Assembly (NCBI GenBank): GCA_900318465.1
Contig: ONKQ01000010.1
Span: 1 to 64,000, forward strand
Length of the DNA stretch: 64,000 nt
Source of the DNA: an uncultured Bacteroidales bacterium
Lineage (GTDB): Bacteria; Bacteroidota; Bacteroidia; Bacteroidales; F082
Direction: 5' to 3'
How positions within the stretch are numbered: position 1 is the stretch's first letter; each line of letters opens with the position of its first letter. A program made the translations under genes and the position numbers. Below, piece after piece: positions 46,044 to 54,028 of the stretch. The notes beneath the pieces were generated by a model, which was given only the letters and a program-made list of their open reading frames with translations, was not told the origin of the DNA and ran no database searches.

Positions 46044-47792
46044 ATGAAAACTGTCATCATCAAAAAGATGTTACTATTATTGTCCTTGTTTCTGCTGCTT
46101 GATACTGCTGAAGCCCAAATGAACCTTAATGAGATTGCCGATGCCGAACCATTTCACAAGGTTGCGCAAATTAAAGGCACGGAAAATCTCCTTAGAGATT
46201 ATTTCTCGGGAATATCTAACGAAAACGATACGCTTTATGTCGTTCTCTGCCCGTTGATGTTCTGTCCGCGCTGCGAGGCTGAAATCAATGTCGTTCAGGA
46301 ATTGCTTTATATGCGTAGACCTGACAACCCCATGGTTATGATAGCATCTTCTCCCAACAAACAGGCGGCACAAAAATACGTGGCGAAGAAATTCGATTTC
46401 GAAGATGTGATTTATGACACGGATTTGTCTTTCAAGTCGTTTCTTGCTTTCAGGACGGAAGAGCCGCGCATACCTTTCATCATGAAAATAGACAGGAAAT
46501 CTGGGCGTTTGCTTACGGGTGGCGATTATATCGTCATTAACGATGAATTTGCAGATGCCTTAATTCGACATACAGAGCCCATGCCCTATTACGGCGAGTT
46601 ATGGGAAGGAACCATCTCATTCCAGCCTGCCGCTTCAGATTGTGAAGACGGTCATTATAAGAAAGCCGAACTATTCAGCAGGATGATGGTGCCTTCCGAT
46701 AGCAACACCATCGTGTCAAACATCACTTTCCCTAAGATAAGCAAAGGCTATCTTTCATTTGCCGACGAGCTGGACAACAGCATTTATTTGTATTCGTTAT
46801 CCGAAAACGCTGACAATCTTTCGTTTGTGGGAAGATTTGTTCCGAATGAGAGTGAAGAATTGGCGTTTGTCTCTATCGAGCATGAAAAGTATTTCCAATT
46901 GCGAGCCAATAACATGGTACTTGCCATGTGTCTTACTGGTTCCATGATTAACCCGAATACGCTGGCGTTTTCCGTCTCTGTGCCCAATCTTAAATACAAA
47001 GAAGGAAACAACATGGCCTACTGCAACGCCCCTGCCGTTGTTTTCCAAAACATTCACAACGAAAAGGAGAGAGAGTTTATTCCAATGGAACTGTTCGGAA
47101 GTATTGACAGCATCACATACATAGGGCATGAAAGCTTTTATTATTCAGAGGAACTTGACTTGTTGTTTTTCGCCTCGTTCAAAGGCTATCCGTATTTTGA
47201 ATTGACCAATGAGCATCAAAATCCTTTTGAAGAACGCTTTTATAATGAAACACCTTTGTATACGGTTTATGGTACCGATAAAAAACCTGTCGGACGCATT
47301 GGGCAATTGGGACAGATCCACATGGACTTGCATTTGGGCTATGCCTACTGCAACCCCAAAATAACAAGCCATGGAAGCACAATAGCAGTAACAGACGGCA
47401 CATCAGGGATCCTATCAATATACGATAATAACGATTTGGGAAAACCGCTGTCGACTATAGAAGTGTTCAATGTTTCTGCCGATGATTTTACGATTGATAG
47501 CACACTATACGGAACAGAAGAATACGCTTATCAGTTTCAGGACAATTTCCAGGACTTGATTGTTGACATCTTAATAGATGAAACAAGCATTTATACATTG
47601 TCAATTGAAAGCGGCTGCTACTTCAAAAAGACATTCGACAGGGATGGAAACCTTAAAAACACGATTCTTGTTCCGAACATGATAGAGTCACATCAGTTGG
47701 AAATCACAGGATTGTGTCTTGTTAAGAATAAAGTCCTTGCCGTTGGGTTTTATTATGACAAGGAAAAACATAATATGGTGTTGCTGGATTGA
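46044..47792 (+). CDS. Secreted redoxin-like / propeller-like protein
   Basis: 582 residues with signal peptide (MKTVIIKKMLLLLSLFLLLDTAEA). An N-terminal thioredoxin-like part carries 'LYVVLCPLMFCPRCEAEIN', with a CPRC pair that could be redox-active. From about residue 190 the sequence consists of repeating strands such as 'YLSFADELDNSIYLYSL', 'IAVTDGTSGILSIYDNNDLG' and 'DETSIYTLSIESG', as in a 6-bladed beta-propeller. I do not know a precise family. It follows the ComEC-like gene after 110 bases. Its leader 'gaaaacagaagt' recurs before the gene at 47888. Confidence 0.75.
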   Translation: MKTVIIKKMLLLLSLFLLLDTAEAQMNLNEIADAEPFHKVAQIKGTENLLRDYFSGISNENDTLYVVLCPLMFCPRCEAEINVVQELLYMRRPDNPMVMIASSPNKQAAQKYVAKKFDFEDVIYDTDLSFKSFLAFRTEEPRIPFIMKIDRKSGRLLTGGDYIVINDEFADALIRHTEPMPYYGELWEGTISFQPAASDCEDGHYKKAELFSRMMVPSDSNTIVSNITFPKISKGYLSFADELDNSIYLYSLSENADNLSFVGRFVPNESEELAFVSIEHEKYFQLRANNMVLAMCLTGSMINPNTLAFSVSVPNLKYKEGNNMAYCNAPAVVFQNIHNEKEREFIPMELFGSIDSITYIGHESFYYSEELDLLFFASFKGYPYFELTNEHQNPFEERFYNETPLYTVYGTDKKPVGRIGQLGQIHMDLHLGYAYCNPKITSHGSTIAVTDGTSGILSIYDNNDLGKPLSTIEVFNVSADDFTIDSTLYGTEEYAYQFQDNFQDLIVDILIDETSIYTLSIESGCYFKKTFDRDGNLKNTILVPNMIESHQLEITGLCLVKNKVLAVGFYYDKEKHNMVLLD

Positions 47793-47887
47793 TATGGCGA
47801 CATAAGCAACCAATCTGCGGGGACGCAGATTGCGACAATGAAATAAACACAGAAAACAGAAGTCTAACACTTAAAACGATAAGAAAA

Positions 47888-48355
47888 ATGAATAACACTT
47901 ATTTAATTCTGGATGAACTCATCAGTATGTTACCCGTCATTTTATGCGGATGCGTACTTCCCATCATCTTCATTTGGATGGAAACACGTCGTAAAATGAA
48001 CGAGACCAATGCTCGCACGCAAATCGTCACGGCGGCCATCGAGAAGAATCCCGACATGGATGTCGAGGAACTGCTCAAAAAGATTTCGCCGAAGAAAAAG
48101 CTCTTGAAGGAGAAACTGCTTTCGAAACTGTTGTGGGGTTTCATTACCTCATTGACGGGCATAGGTTTGACAGGCCTTGGCATTTACATGAAAAGTAGCG
48201 GATTAGGTATTGACGTTGATGTTCAGACCGCCCTTTGCTTCGGCTTGATTCTGTTGGCCATTGGTGCTGCCTTTATCATCAACTATGGCGTAGGTAGAAA
48301 GATGCTCGCCAAGGAGATTGAAGCCGAAGAAAGCAAAATGACCACGCAGGCCTAA
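47888..48355 (+). CDS. Membrane protein upstream of an ECF sigma gene (DUF6249-like)
   Basis: 155 residues with three hydrophobic segments ('SMLPVILCGCVLPIIFIWM', 'LLWGFITSLTGIGLTGLGIYM' and 'ALCFGLILLAIGAAFIINYG') and a charged helical loop ('NPDMDVEELLKKISPKKKLLK'). Proteins like this regularly sit before an ECF sigma factor in Bacteroidota. ATG at 47888 is used, as the upstream frame lacks similarity to anything. The sigma gene starts two bases after the stop. Confidence 0.75.
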   Translation: MNNTYLILDELISMLPVILCGCVLPIIFIWMETRRKMNETNARTQIVTAAIEKNPDMDVEELLKKISPKKKLLKEKLLSKLLWGFITSLTGIGLTGLGIYMKSSGLGIDVDVQTALCFGLILLAIGAAFIINYGVGRKMLAKEIEAEESKMTTQA

Positions 48356-48357
48356 CC

Positions 48358-48834
48358 GTGACACGCGAAGGATTCATAGCACTTGTGGAGCGCGAGCAAG
48401 AGGCACTTCGGGGCTTCTTGCTCTACCTCTGCTGCGGCAACAAGGACGAAGCCGACGACATCGCGCAAGACGCTTTGGTCAAGGCTTACCTCTCTTCGGC
48501 AGGCTATCAGGAGAAGGGACGGTTCCGCTCGTGGCTGTTCAAGATTGCCCACAACACCTTCCTCAACCACAAGGCAAGTTGCCGCACCACGGAAAGCATT
48601 GACGAAGCTCGAACACTTATCAGCGACACCGCAGCCGATGCCTCCTTCGAACACCAAGACCTTTATCTTGCCTTGCGCACCCTGCCGCCCAAAGAACGCT
48701 CAGCCATCACGCTGTTTTATCTCAACGGATACAATATCAAGGAGATAGCAGTGATTACCGAGACATCGGAAGATGCTGTAAAAAAACAACTCTCACGTGG
48801 ACGTGACCAACTGAAAGAAAAACTGAAGTTATGA
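48358..48834 (+). CDS. ECF-type RNA polymerase sigma factor (first module)
   Basis: 158 residues. Region 2 is at about 10-75 ('NKDEADDIAQDALVKAYLS' and 'FRSWLFKIAHNTFLNH'). Region 4 is at about 105-155 ('TLPPKERSAITLFYLNGYNIKEIA' and 'TSEDAVKKQLSRGRDQLK'). Such sigma factors direct transcription of small stress or envelope regulons. The start codon is GTG (48358), two bases after the previous stop. It overlaps the membrane protein gene downstream by ATGA, whose product is probably its anti-sigma factor. Confidence 0.9.
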   Translation: MTREGFIALVEREQEALRGFLLYLCCGNKDEADDIAQDALVKAYLSSAGYQEKGRFRSWLFKIAHNTFLNHKASCRTTESIDEARTLISDTAADASFEHQDLYLALRTLPPKERSAITLFYLNGYNIKEIAVITETSEDAVKKQLSRGRDQLKEKLKL

Positions 48835-49232
48835 ACAAAGACAAAGAACTTGAGGAGCTTTTCCTCGCCCAGAAACCCCAATTCGATGACAGCGATGTCT
48901 TTATGACATCACTCCAAAAGCGTTTGGATGCCGTCGAGTACATCAAGCAGCACCAAGAGGCCACGATTCGCCGCTATAAAATGGCCTTAGTGGTCGCCTT
49001 TGTCGTGGGCATAATCAGCGGCATCGTCACCATAGTCTTTATGCTTACCATGCCTGCTGCCGTTCCTTTGTTCACCTTCCGAGTGCAAACGGGCTGGCTT
49101 TCCTGGTTGGCCGCCAACTCCCGCCTGCTGACGGCCACAGTACTATCCTTATTGGTCACGTTTGGGCTTATCAGCATTGTCAGTAATATTCAGGATATTC
49201 GGAGTATGAGAGTTGAAAGTGAGAAAATTTGA
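48831..49232 (+). CDS. Small membrane protein, probable anti-sigma factor (first module)
   Basis: 133 residues: an N-terminal cytoplasmic stretch ('MNKDKELEELFLAQKPQFDDSD') that could hold the sigma factor, then two membrane segments ('MALVVAFVVGIISGIVTIVFML' and 'LLTATVLSLLVTFGLISIV'). There is no zinc-binding anti-sigma motif, so the role rests on the ATGA overlap with the sigma gene. Confidence 0.7.
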   Translation: MNKDKELEELFLAQKPQFDDSDVFMTSLQKRLDAVEYIKQHQEATIRRYKMALVVAFVVGIISGIVTIVFMLTMPAAVPLFTFRVQTGWLSWLAANSRLLTATVLSLLVTFGLISIVSNIQDIRSMRVESEKI

Positions 49233-49375
49233 ATAAAAAGCGTGGTTTATTAGCCCTGATTTCCCAGTTTTTCTACGAGAAATCAAGGCTATATAATTCC
49301 TTAAATCCATGAAAAACAAACTGATTATCAATTTGTTTTCATTCTACCTTACCACAGTTTCTAAGTGTTTTCATT

Positions 49376-49454
49376 ACGAACTTTTCGTAACGAACTTTTC
49401 GCAATGCAAAAATAGATATTTTTGTTTTAATCACCATTTTTTTCGCTATTTTTG
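49376..49454 (+). promoter_or_regulatory. Promoter region of the second ECF sigma gene
   Basis: The motif ACGAACTTTTCG occurs twice (49376-49387 and 49390-49401), 14 bases apart, directly before a -7 box TATTTTTG (49417-49424). A second TATTTTTG lies at 49447-49454. The doubled motif could be a site read by the sigma factor or by a regulator. The rest of 49233-49514 shows nothing I recognise. Confidence 0.4.
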
Positions 49455-49514
49455 AAACTTTTTTTGCAGTCTGCTGTAATTATTCCGTTTTTCCTGCGAC
49501 TAACGAAGCAAACG

Positions 49515-50018
49515 ATGAAAGCTAAAAAAATGGAGACGAAAGAATTAGAGAAAGAATTTCTGGAGGTGATTGAGGCTCAAAAGCGGACCATCTACAAGGT
49601 GTGCTACATCTATGCCAACAATCAGGACGACCTGAACGACCTGTTTCAGGAGACGGTGCTCAATCTATGGAAGAGTTTCCCGCGCTATAGGGGAGATAGC
49701 AAACTCGTGACATGGGTCTATCGCATCGCCATGAACACCTGCATCACGTTTCTGCGTCGCTCTGGCACCCGTCCGCAAGCCATTCCCTTATCAGCGGATA
49801 TGGCACAGATTGCAGCCGATGAGGGTACTGCTGCTCAGCTTCAAGAACTTTACAAACTCATCAACCAGTTAGGGAAATTGGAACGCGCGCTGATTCTCCT
49901 TTGGCTCGAAGAACGGAGTTATCAGGAAATGGCTGATATCTTTGGCATCTCTAAGACTAACGTCGCCGTGAAGCTCAATCGTGTCAAAGAAAAACTCAAG
50001 AAAATGTCTAACAGTTAA
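49515..50018 (+). CDS. ECF-type RNA polymerase sigma factor (second module)
   Basis: About 167 residues with region 2 ('NNQDDLNDLFQETVLNLWKSF' in core 'DDLNDLFQETVLNLW', and 'SKLVTWVYRIAMNTCITFLRR') and region 4 ('LGKLERALILLWLEERSYQEMAD' in core 'ERALILLWLEERSYQEMA', and 'ISKTNVAVKLNRVKEKLK'). ATG at 49515 or 49530 are both possible starts; the longer frame to 49452 runs through the second -7 box. It precedes a membrane protein, as in the first module, but is not closely similar to the first sigma factor. Confidence 0.88.
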   Translation: MKAKKMETKELEKEFLEVIEAQKRTIYKVCYIYANNQDDLNDLFQETVLNLWKSFPRYRGDSKLVTWVYRIAMNTCITFLRRSGTRPQAIPLSADMAQIAADEGTAAQLQELYKLINQLGKLERALILLWLEERSYQEMADIFGISKTNVAVKLNRVKEKLKKMSNS

Positions 50019-50031
50019 AATTCAAAGTAAT

Positions 50032-50643
50032 ATGGAACTTGACGAATTAAAAACCAGTTGGAACGCACTCGACAAGCGTTTGGCAGAAACAGAAATAGTG
50101 AATCTTCGCGTGGTAAAGGAGATGATTCAGCAGAAAACCAAGTCCGCCTACAACGGTATCGTGGGACAGAACCTTTACTCCTTTGTGGTTAACATTCTAA
50201 TCATAGGTGTCTTATTCCCCTATATCTATATGAACACACCTATTCGAACCATTTCGTTCGCAATCGTTGAAGCCATGATGATATTGGGATTGATTCCGAT
50301 AATTTGGAAACTTTCTTTACTGTCGAAGTTCGACATGGGAGGCATGAGTTGCAACGAACTCAGCCGACTGGTTCTACGCTACAAACAGATAAGTCATCAA
50401 CAAAAGTATTGGGGAATTGCAGCCGTTTGTTTGGCCATGGTTGCCTTCTACATCATAGAACTTGGTTTCAACCCAACGGCTGGCTATGCGTTTGAAGCCA
50501 ATAGGGTGCTGATCGTTATTGGGCTCACGCTATTTACCTTCGCGATGGCTTTTGTGCTCGGCCTCTGGCAACGCCGCCGCCATGCGCAGCAGATGCAGGA
50601 AATAGAACGTGGCCTCGAAGAACTCCGTGAGTTTGAGAATTGA
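50032..50643 (+). CDS. Membrane protein paired with the second ECF sigma factor
   Basis: 203 residues starting 'MELDELKTSWNALDKRL', a beginning seen in Bacteroidota proteins encoded after ECF sigma genes. Four hydrophobic stretches follow ('YSFVVNILIIGVLFPYIYM', 'AIVEAMMILGLIPIIWKLS', 'IAAVCLAMVAFYIIELGF' and 'VLIVIGLTLFTFAMAFVLGL'). The C-terminus is a charged helix. A role as anti-sigma factor is inferred from position; the soluble N-terminus is only about 50 residues. Confidence 0.75.
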   Translation: MELDELKTSWNALDKRLAETEIVNLRVVKEMIQQKTKSAYNGIVGQNLYSFVVNILIIGVLFPYIYMNTPIRTISFAIVEAMMILGLIPIIWKLSLLSKFDMGGMSCNELSRLVLRYKQISHQQKYWGIAAVCLAMVAFYIIELGFNPTAGYAFEANRVLIVIGLTLFTFAMAFVLGLWQRRRHAQQMQEIERGLEELREFEN

Positions 50644-50719
50644 ATAGTCTCGGTATTTGAGATACTGATCATGTTTTTTGAATACAAGGCGCAGTCGCAA
50701 AACGGTTGCGCCATTTTTG

Positions 50720-50727
50720 TATTTTTG
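50720..50727 (+). promoter_or_regulatory. -7 box of the RimJ-type acetyltransferase gene
   Basis: TATTTTTG, followed by the leader 'cggcacaattcagc', which is almost the same as the leader after the sstT box at 32060-32067. Confidence 0.5.
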
Positions 50728-50750
50728 CGGCACAATTCAGCAAAACTATT

Positions 50751-51287
50751 ATGATGCAAACCGAAAGAATCCTTCTCCGTCCTTGGCGTGAAGACGATGC
50801 CAAGGCTTTGTTCAAATACGCCTCCGACCCAGAAGTAGGCCCTCGCGCTGGATGGCCGCCGCATAAAAGCGTTGAAGAAAGTCAGGAAATCATACGAACC
50901 GTATTCGGCACCGAAACCATGTGGGCTGTTGAGTGGAAAGAGACTGGCGAGGCCATCGGCTGCGTGGGTTACCTCCCTGCATCCTCATCGAACTTGCAGA
51001 TTGACGAAGACCAATGCGAGGTGGGCTATTGGATTGCCCGCCCCTATTGGGGAAAAGGCATCTGCACGGAGGCGCTTCAATTGGTTATCGACTATTGTTT
51101 CAACGAAAAAGGCTTCACCGTCCTCTGGGGCGACTATTTCCTTGACAATCCCGCCTCTGGCCGCGTGATGGAAAAATGCGGCTTCAGGGATACGGGCGAG
51201 GAAACACGATGCACTAAGTTAGAAGTCGGCGCAGACCGGCCTGTAAAAGTGATGAAATTGACAATCGAACAGTACCGCCGAAGTTGA
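50751..51287 (+). CDS. RimJ/RimL-type GNAT acetyltransferase
   Basis: 178 residues with the order of the RimJ/RimL group: 'TERILLRPWREDDAKALFKYASDPEV', shown by 'RILLRPWREDDA' and 'YASDPEVGP'. The acetyl-CoA motif follows as 'EVGYWIARPYWGKGICTEAL', and 'NPASGRVMEKCGF' near the end. The group acetylates protein N-termini or small amines; the substrate here is unknown. The start is the first of two ATGs (50751). Confidence 0.9.
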   Translation: MMQTERILLRPWREDDAKALFKYASDPEVGPRAGWPPHKSVEESQEIIRTVFGTETMWAVEWKETGEAIGCVGYLPASSSNLQIDEDQCEVGYWIARPYWGKGICTEALQLVIDYCFNEKGFTVLWGDYFLDNPASGRVMEKCGFRDTGEETRCTKLEVGADRPVKVMKLTIEQYRRS

Positions 51288-51291
51288 AACT

Positions 51292-52545
51292 TCAATACCG
51301 CTCCACAAAATCCCGAACCAACCTAAACACAGGCTCATAACTGTCAAAAACGGCGTTCTTGTAGGTGTCGAATATGGTGTGGTAATAGGGGAAAGCGTCA
51401 CCCTCTTGGTTCTCGAGGAAGATGCAGGGCACATGGCGTGTGGCGAAGGGGTAATGGTCGCTGTTGCCGGCCAATTCGCCACGATTCAGACTCTTGAAAT
51501 AGTGCTGTTTGTCGTTGATTTGCTCAAATAGGGCAAAGCCACGCATCCCCTCATCGCTGACCTCACAATATTGCACTGGATTGTTGTCGCCAATCATGTC
51601 GATGTTGAAGAGATACTTGATTTGCTCCAACGGCACAATGGGGCTCTTGGCATAAAACTCCGAGCCGCGAAGGTTGGCATCCTCGCCCGAAAAAGCGATG
51701 AAATACATGTCGTATTCGGGGCGGTTTTTCGCGTAATATTCGGCCAAAGTCACGATGGTGGCAGTGCCAGAGGCGTTGTCGTTGGCTCCAGCGTAATACA
51801 CCTTTCTACCGAGGTTGCCGAGATGGTCATAGTGCGCAGTAAAGACATAACAACTGTCGTGCTTGCGTCCTTCCACTTTGGCAATGACATTGAAAAGTTC
51901 GTAGTCCTTCAAGAACTTGTTGTCAATATCCACACGAATGGATTTCACCCCTTCAATGGATTCGGGTGTCGTCCAAATGATGGGTTTCTCCACCACGCGA
52001 TGGCCGTAAGCCTTATAGAACTTGATGGGCGAAGTCCAAGTGTTGATGATTCCAGCATTGGGACACTCGCCAGGTTTTTGAAGTCGCCCAAAAGCCTCAT
52101 GATGCCGATAAGAGAACCAGAACTCACAGACCACGAAGCAGTTGGCATATTCGGGCTTGGCCAAGTCTGCAAACATCTTTTCGGGGTCAAAATTCAGGGT
52201 ATCGACATGATACACAGGAAATTCACCATGTACGCCAGGGGAATACTCACGCATGGAGAAATCCACGCCCGGGGTGAGTTTCTTTCCGTCGGCCCACATC
52301 TTCATCTTTCCGGGGAAGGTGTTGATGTCGATGGTGAAAGGCTGGCAGATGACCTCATCCACGCCCGCCTTTTCGAACTCCTTCTTCAAATACTTCCCAG
52401 CTTTGTTGGCGCCATCCTTGGCATAGCCGCGACCTTGGTATTTCGCGGAACTCAATTCCTTGACAATCTGTTTGTAATGCGTCAGATTCTGCGCGTTCAG
52501 TTGCATGGCGACAAGGGCCAGCAAGATAATGAATAGTTTTTTCAT
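51292..52545 (-). CDS. M28-family zinc peptidase, secreted
   Basis: 417 residues with signal peptide 'MKKLFIILLALVAMQLNA'. The M28 two-zinc site is visible: His and Asp in 'TAHYDHLG', Asp in 'GANDNASGTA', Glu in 'AFSGEDANLRGSEFY', Asp in 'NIDMIGDN' and a late His in 'YHTIFDTY'. It is an aminopeptidase-like enzyme acting outside the cytoplasm. A fragment of a close paralogue is found at 43052-43200. ATG at 52545 opens the signal peptide; the frame upstream to 52644 runs over the divergent promoter region. Confidence 0.92.
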   Translation of the reverse strand: MKKLFIILLALVAMQLNAQNLTHYKQIVKELSSAKYQGRGYAKDGANKAGKYLKKEFEKAGVDEVICQPFTIDINTFPGKMKMWADGKKLTPGVDFSMREYSPGVHGEFPVYHVDTLNFDPEKMFADLAKPEYANCFVVCEFWFSYRHHEAFGRLQKPGECPNAGIINTWTSPIKFYKAYGHRVVEKPIIWTTPESIEGVKSIRVDIDNKFLKDYELFNVIAKVEGRKHDSCYVFTAHYDHLGNLGRKVYYAGANDNASGTATIVTLAEYYAKNRPEYDMYFIAFSGEDANLRGSEFYAKSPIVPLEQIKYLFNIDMIGDNNPVQYCEVSDEGMRGFALFEQINDKQHYFKSLNRGELAGNSDHYPFATRHVPCIFLENQEGDAFPYYHTIFDTYKNAVFDSYEPVFRLVRDFVERY

Positions 52546-52570
52546 TGATTGAACATTTATGATTGAGCGA

Positions 52571-52619
52571 CAAAAATACGAAAAAACTTGCTCATGAAAA
52601 GATTTTTTTCCTACTTTTG
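52571..52619. promoter_or_regulatory. Divergent promoters of the M28 and AbrB-type genes
   Basis: TATTTTTG on the minus strand (52571-52578) serves the peptidase. TACTTTTG on the plus strand (52612-52619), with TTG (52588-52590) 21 bases upstream, serves the regulator. Confidence 0.5.
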
Positions 52620-52664
52620 CAGCAAAATATGAAAAATCAAACAAATCATAAAAATTAAATCATC

Positions 52665-52889
52665 ATGGTAGCAGACAATGGAAAATACATTTTCGGTGTA
52701 GTGAAAGTGGGCGAGCGCGGACAAGTCGTCATCCCGAAGGAAGCTCGCGAGCAATACCAAATCAAGGCCGGCGACAACTTAATGGTGCTTGGCGACCAAA
52801 GAGGCATAGCGATGCTCAAGACGGAAGTGTTTCAAGAAATAATCAATCAAGCGATGGGAGGCTTACAAAATGAGAAAACATTGGATTGA
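52665..52889 (+). CDS. AbrB/MazE/SpoVT-type DNA-binding protein
   Basis: 74 residues with the swapped-hairpin DNA-binding domain at about 12-55: 'VVKVGERGQVVIPKEAREQYQIKAGDNLMVLG' (core 'GERGQVVIPKEAR'). Such proteins are transition-state regulators or antitoxins; no toxin gene lies next to it. It overlaps the acyltransferase gene by 20 bases, so it probably controls its own operon. Confidence 0.88.
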   Translation: MVADNGKYIFGVVKVGERGQVVIPKEAREQYQIKAGDNLMVLGDQRGIAMLKTEVFQEIINQAMGGLQNEKTLD

Positions 52890-53970
52890 CAATCTGCGCT
52901 GGGTAACGGTACTTTTGGTGCTGTTGTATCATGTCTTCTATTTCTACAACAACAAGGGCGTGTTCGGTGGCATCGGTGGTTTCGGAGAATATCCGCAGCA
53001 TCCACAATATCAAGACATTGTGATGTACATCCTCTATCCTTGGTTCATGCCGCTGCTGTTCATTCTGGCGGGTATCAGTGCCCGCTATGCGCTTCAGAAA
53101 CAATCGGCCAAAGAATGGTTCAGGGCGCGTACCCGTAAGTTGCTGGTACCAGGAACAATAGGACTCTTCGTGTTCCAATGGATGGTCGGCTATTTCAATA
53201 CCGTTGTGGCAGCTCGACAAGGCGTGTTCGACGGTATACCCGCGTTGGCCAAGTATGCCATGATGGTCTTAAGTGGCACGGGGCCGCTGTGGTTCATTCA
53301 AGTGCTGTGGCTGCTGTGCCTTGTGCTGCTTTTGGTACGAGCCATAGACAAAAAAGACCAACTCTGGAACTGGTGCGGAAAGGCCAATCTCGTAGCCATC
53401 ATCCTATTAGGCATACTTTTCTGGGTTGGTGAGCAAACGCTTGTCAAGCATCCCCGCCCAGAATCTTTGGATGGTCTCCTTAACTTGTATAAGCCTGTTT
53501 TCTATCTGATTCCCTTCCTGTTAGGCTATTTCGTGTTTTCACATGATGAGGTGCAGGAGAAATTGGAAAAGGCTTGGATTCCGCTGATGGCAAATGCAGT
53601 AGTAGCAGGCGCGGTATTGATTATCACCACCTTCGGGCAGGACAACACTTCGCCGCAATACTTGGGCAGCCCGCTCAATTGTCTCTACGGCTGGTTGATG
53701 TGCTTGGCGATGATGGCTTGGTTCAAGGCGCGCTTCAACCGCACGGGAGCTTTCGCAAACTATATGACACGCTCCAGTTTTGGTGTCTATATCCTTCATT
53801 ATTTGGTAATTGCATCGTTGGGCTACATGATGAAGGTACACACCAACATAGCCCCGTGGTTGCAGTATGTCATCCTCTTCGCGGCCGTGATGACGATTCC
53901 GTTCCTCTTGAACGAGGTGATTAAGAGGATTCCGTTTGTCAGGTGGTGTGTGTTGGGTATCAAGAAATAA
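52870..53970 (+). CDS. Acyltransferase 3-family membrane protein
   Basis: 366 residues with about ten hydrophobic segments. The family start 'MRKHWIDNLRWVTVLLVLLYHVFYFY' contains the conserved Arg and His. 'SSFGVYILHYLVIASLGYM' near the C-terminus is also typical. These enzymes O-acetylate or otherwise acylate surface sugars or peptidoglycan at the membrane. It overlaps the AbrB-type gene by 20 bases. Confidence 0.87.
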   Translation: MRKHWIDNLRWVTVLLVLLYHVFYFYNNKGVFGGIGGFGEYPQHPQYQDIVMYILYPWFMPLLFILAGISARYALQKQSAKEWFRARTRKLLVPGTIGLFVFQWMVGYFNTVVAARQGVFDGIPALAKYAMMVLSGTGPLWFIQVLWLLCLVLLLVRAIDKKDQLWNWCGKANLVAIILLGILFWVGEQTLVKHPRPESLDGLLNLYKPVFYLIPFLLGYFVFSHDEVQEKLEKAWIPLMANAVVAGAVLIITTFGQDNTSPQYLGSPLNCLYGWLMCLAMMAWFKARFNRTGAFANYMTRSSFGVYILHYLVIASLGYMMKVHTNIAPWLQYVILFAAVMTIPFLLNEVIKRIPFVRWCVLGIKK

Positions 53971-54028
53971 GCCAAACCAATTAAGCACAACAGCGACAGT
54001 TCAAAGAAAGCACCATCGCCCTATGAAC

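Noticed and set aside
47811-47832. Hairpin CAATCTGC/GCAGATTG as a terminator
   Set aside because: The stem is only 8 bp and no T run follows, so I do not call it a terminator.
52665-52889. Toxin-antitoxin pair
   Set aside because: The AbrB/MazE-type protein has no toxin-like neighbour; the overlapping gene is a large membrane acyltransferase.
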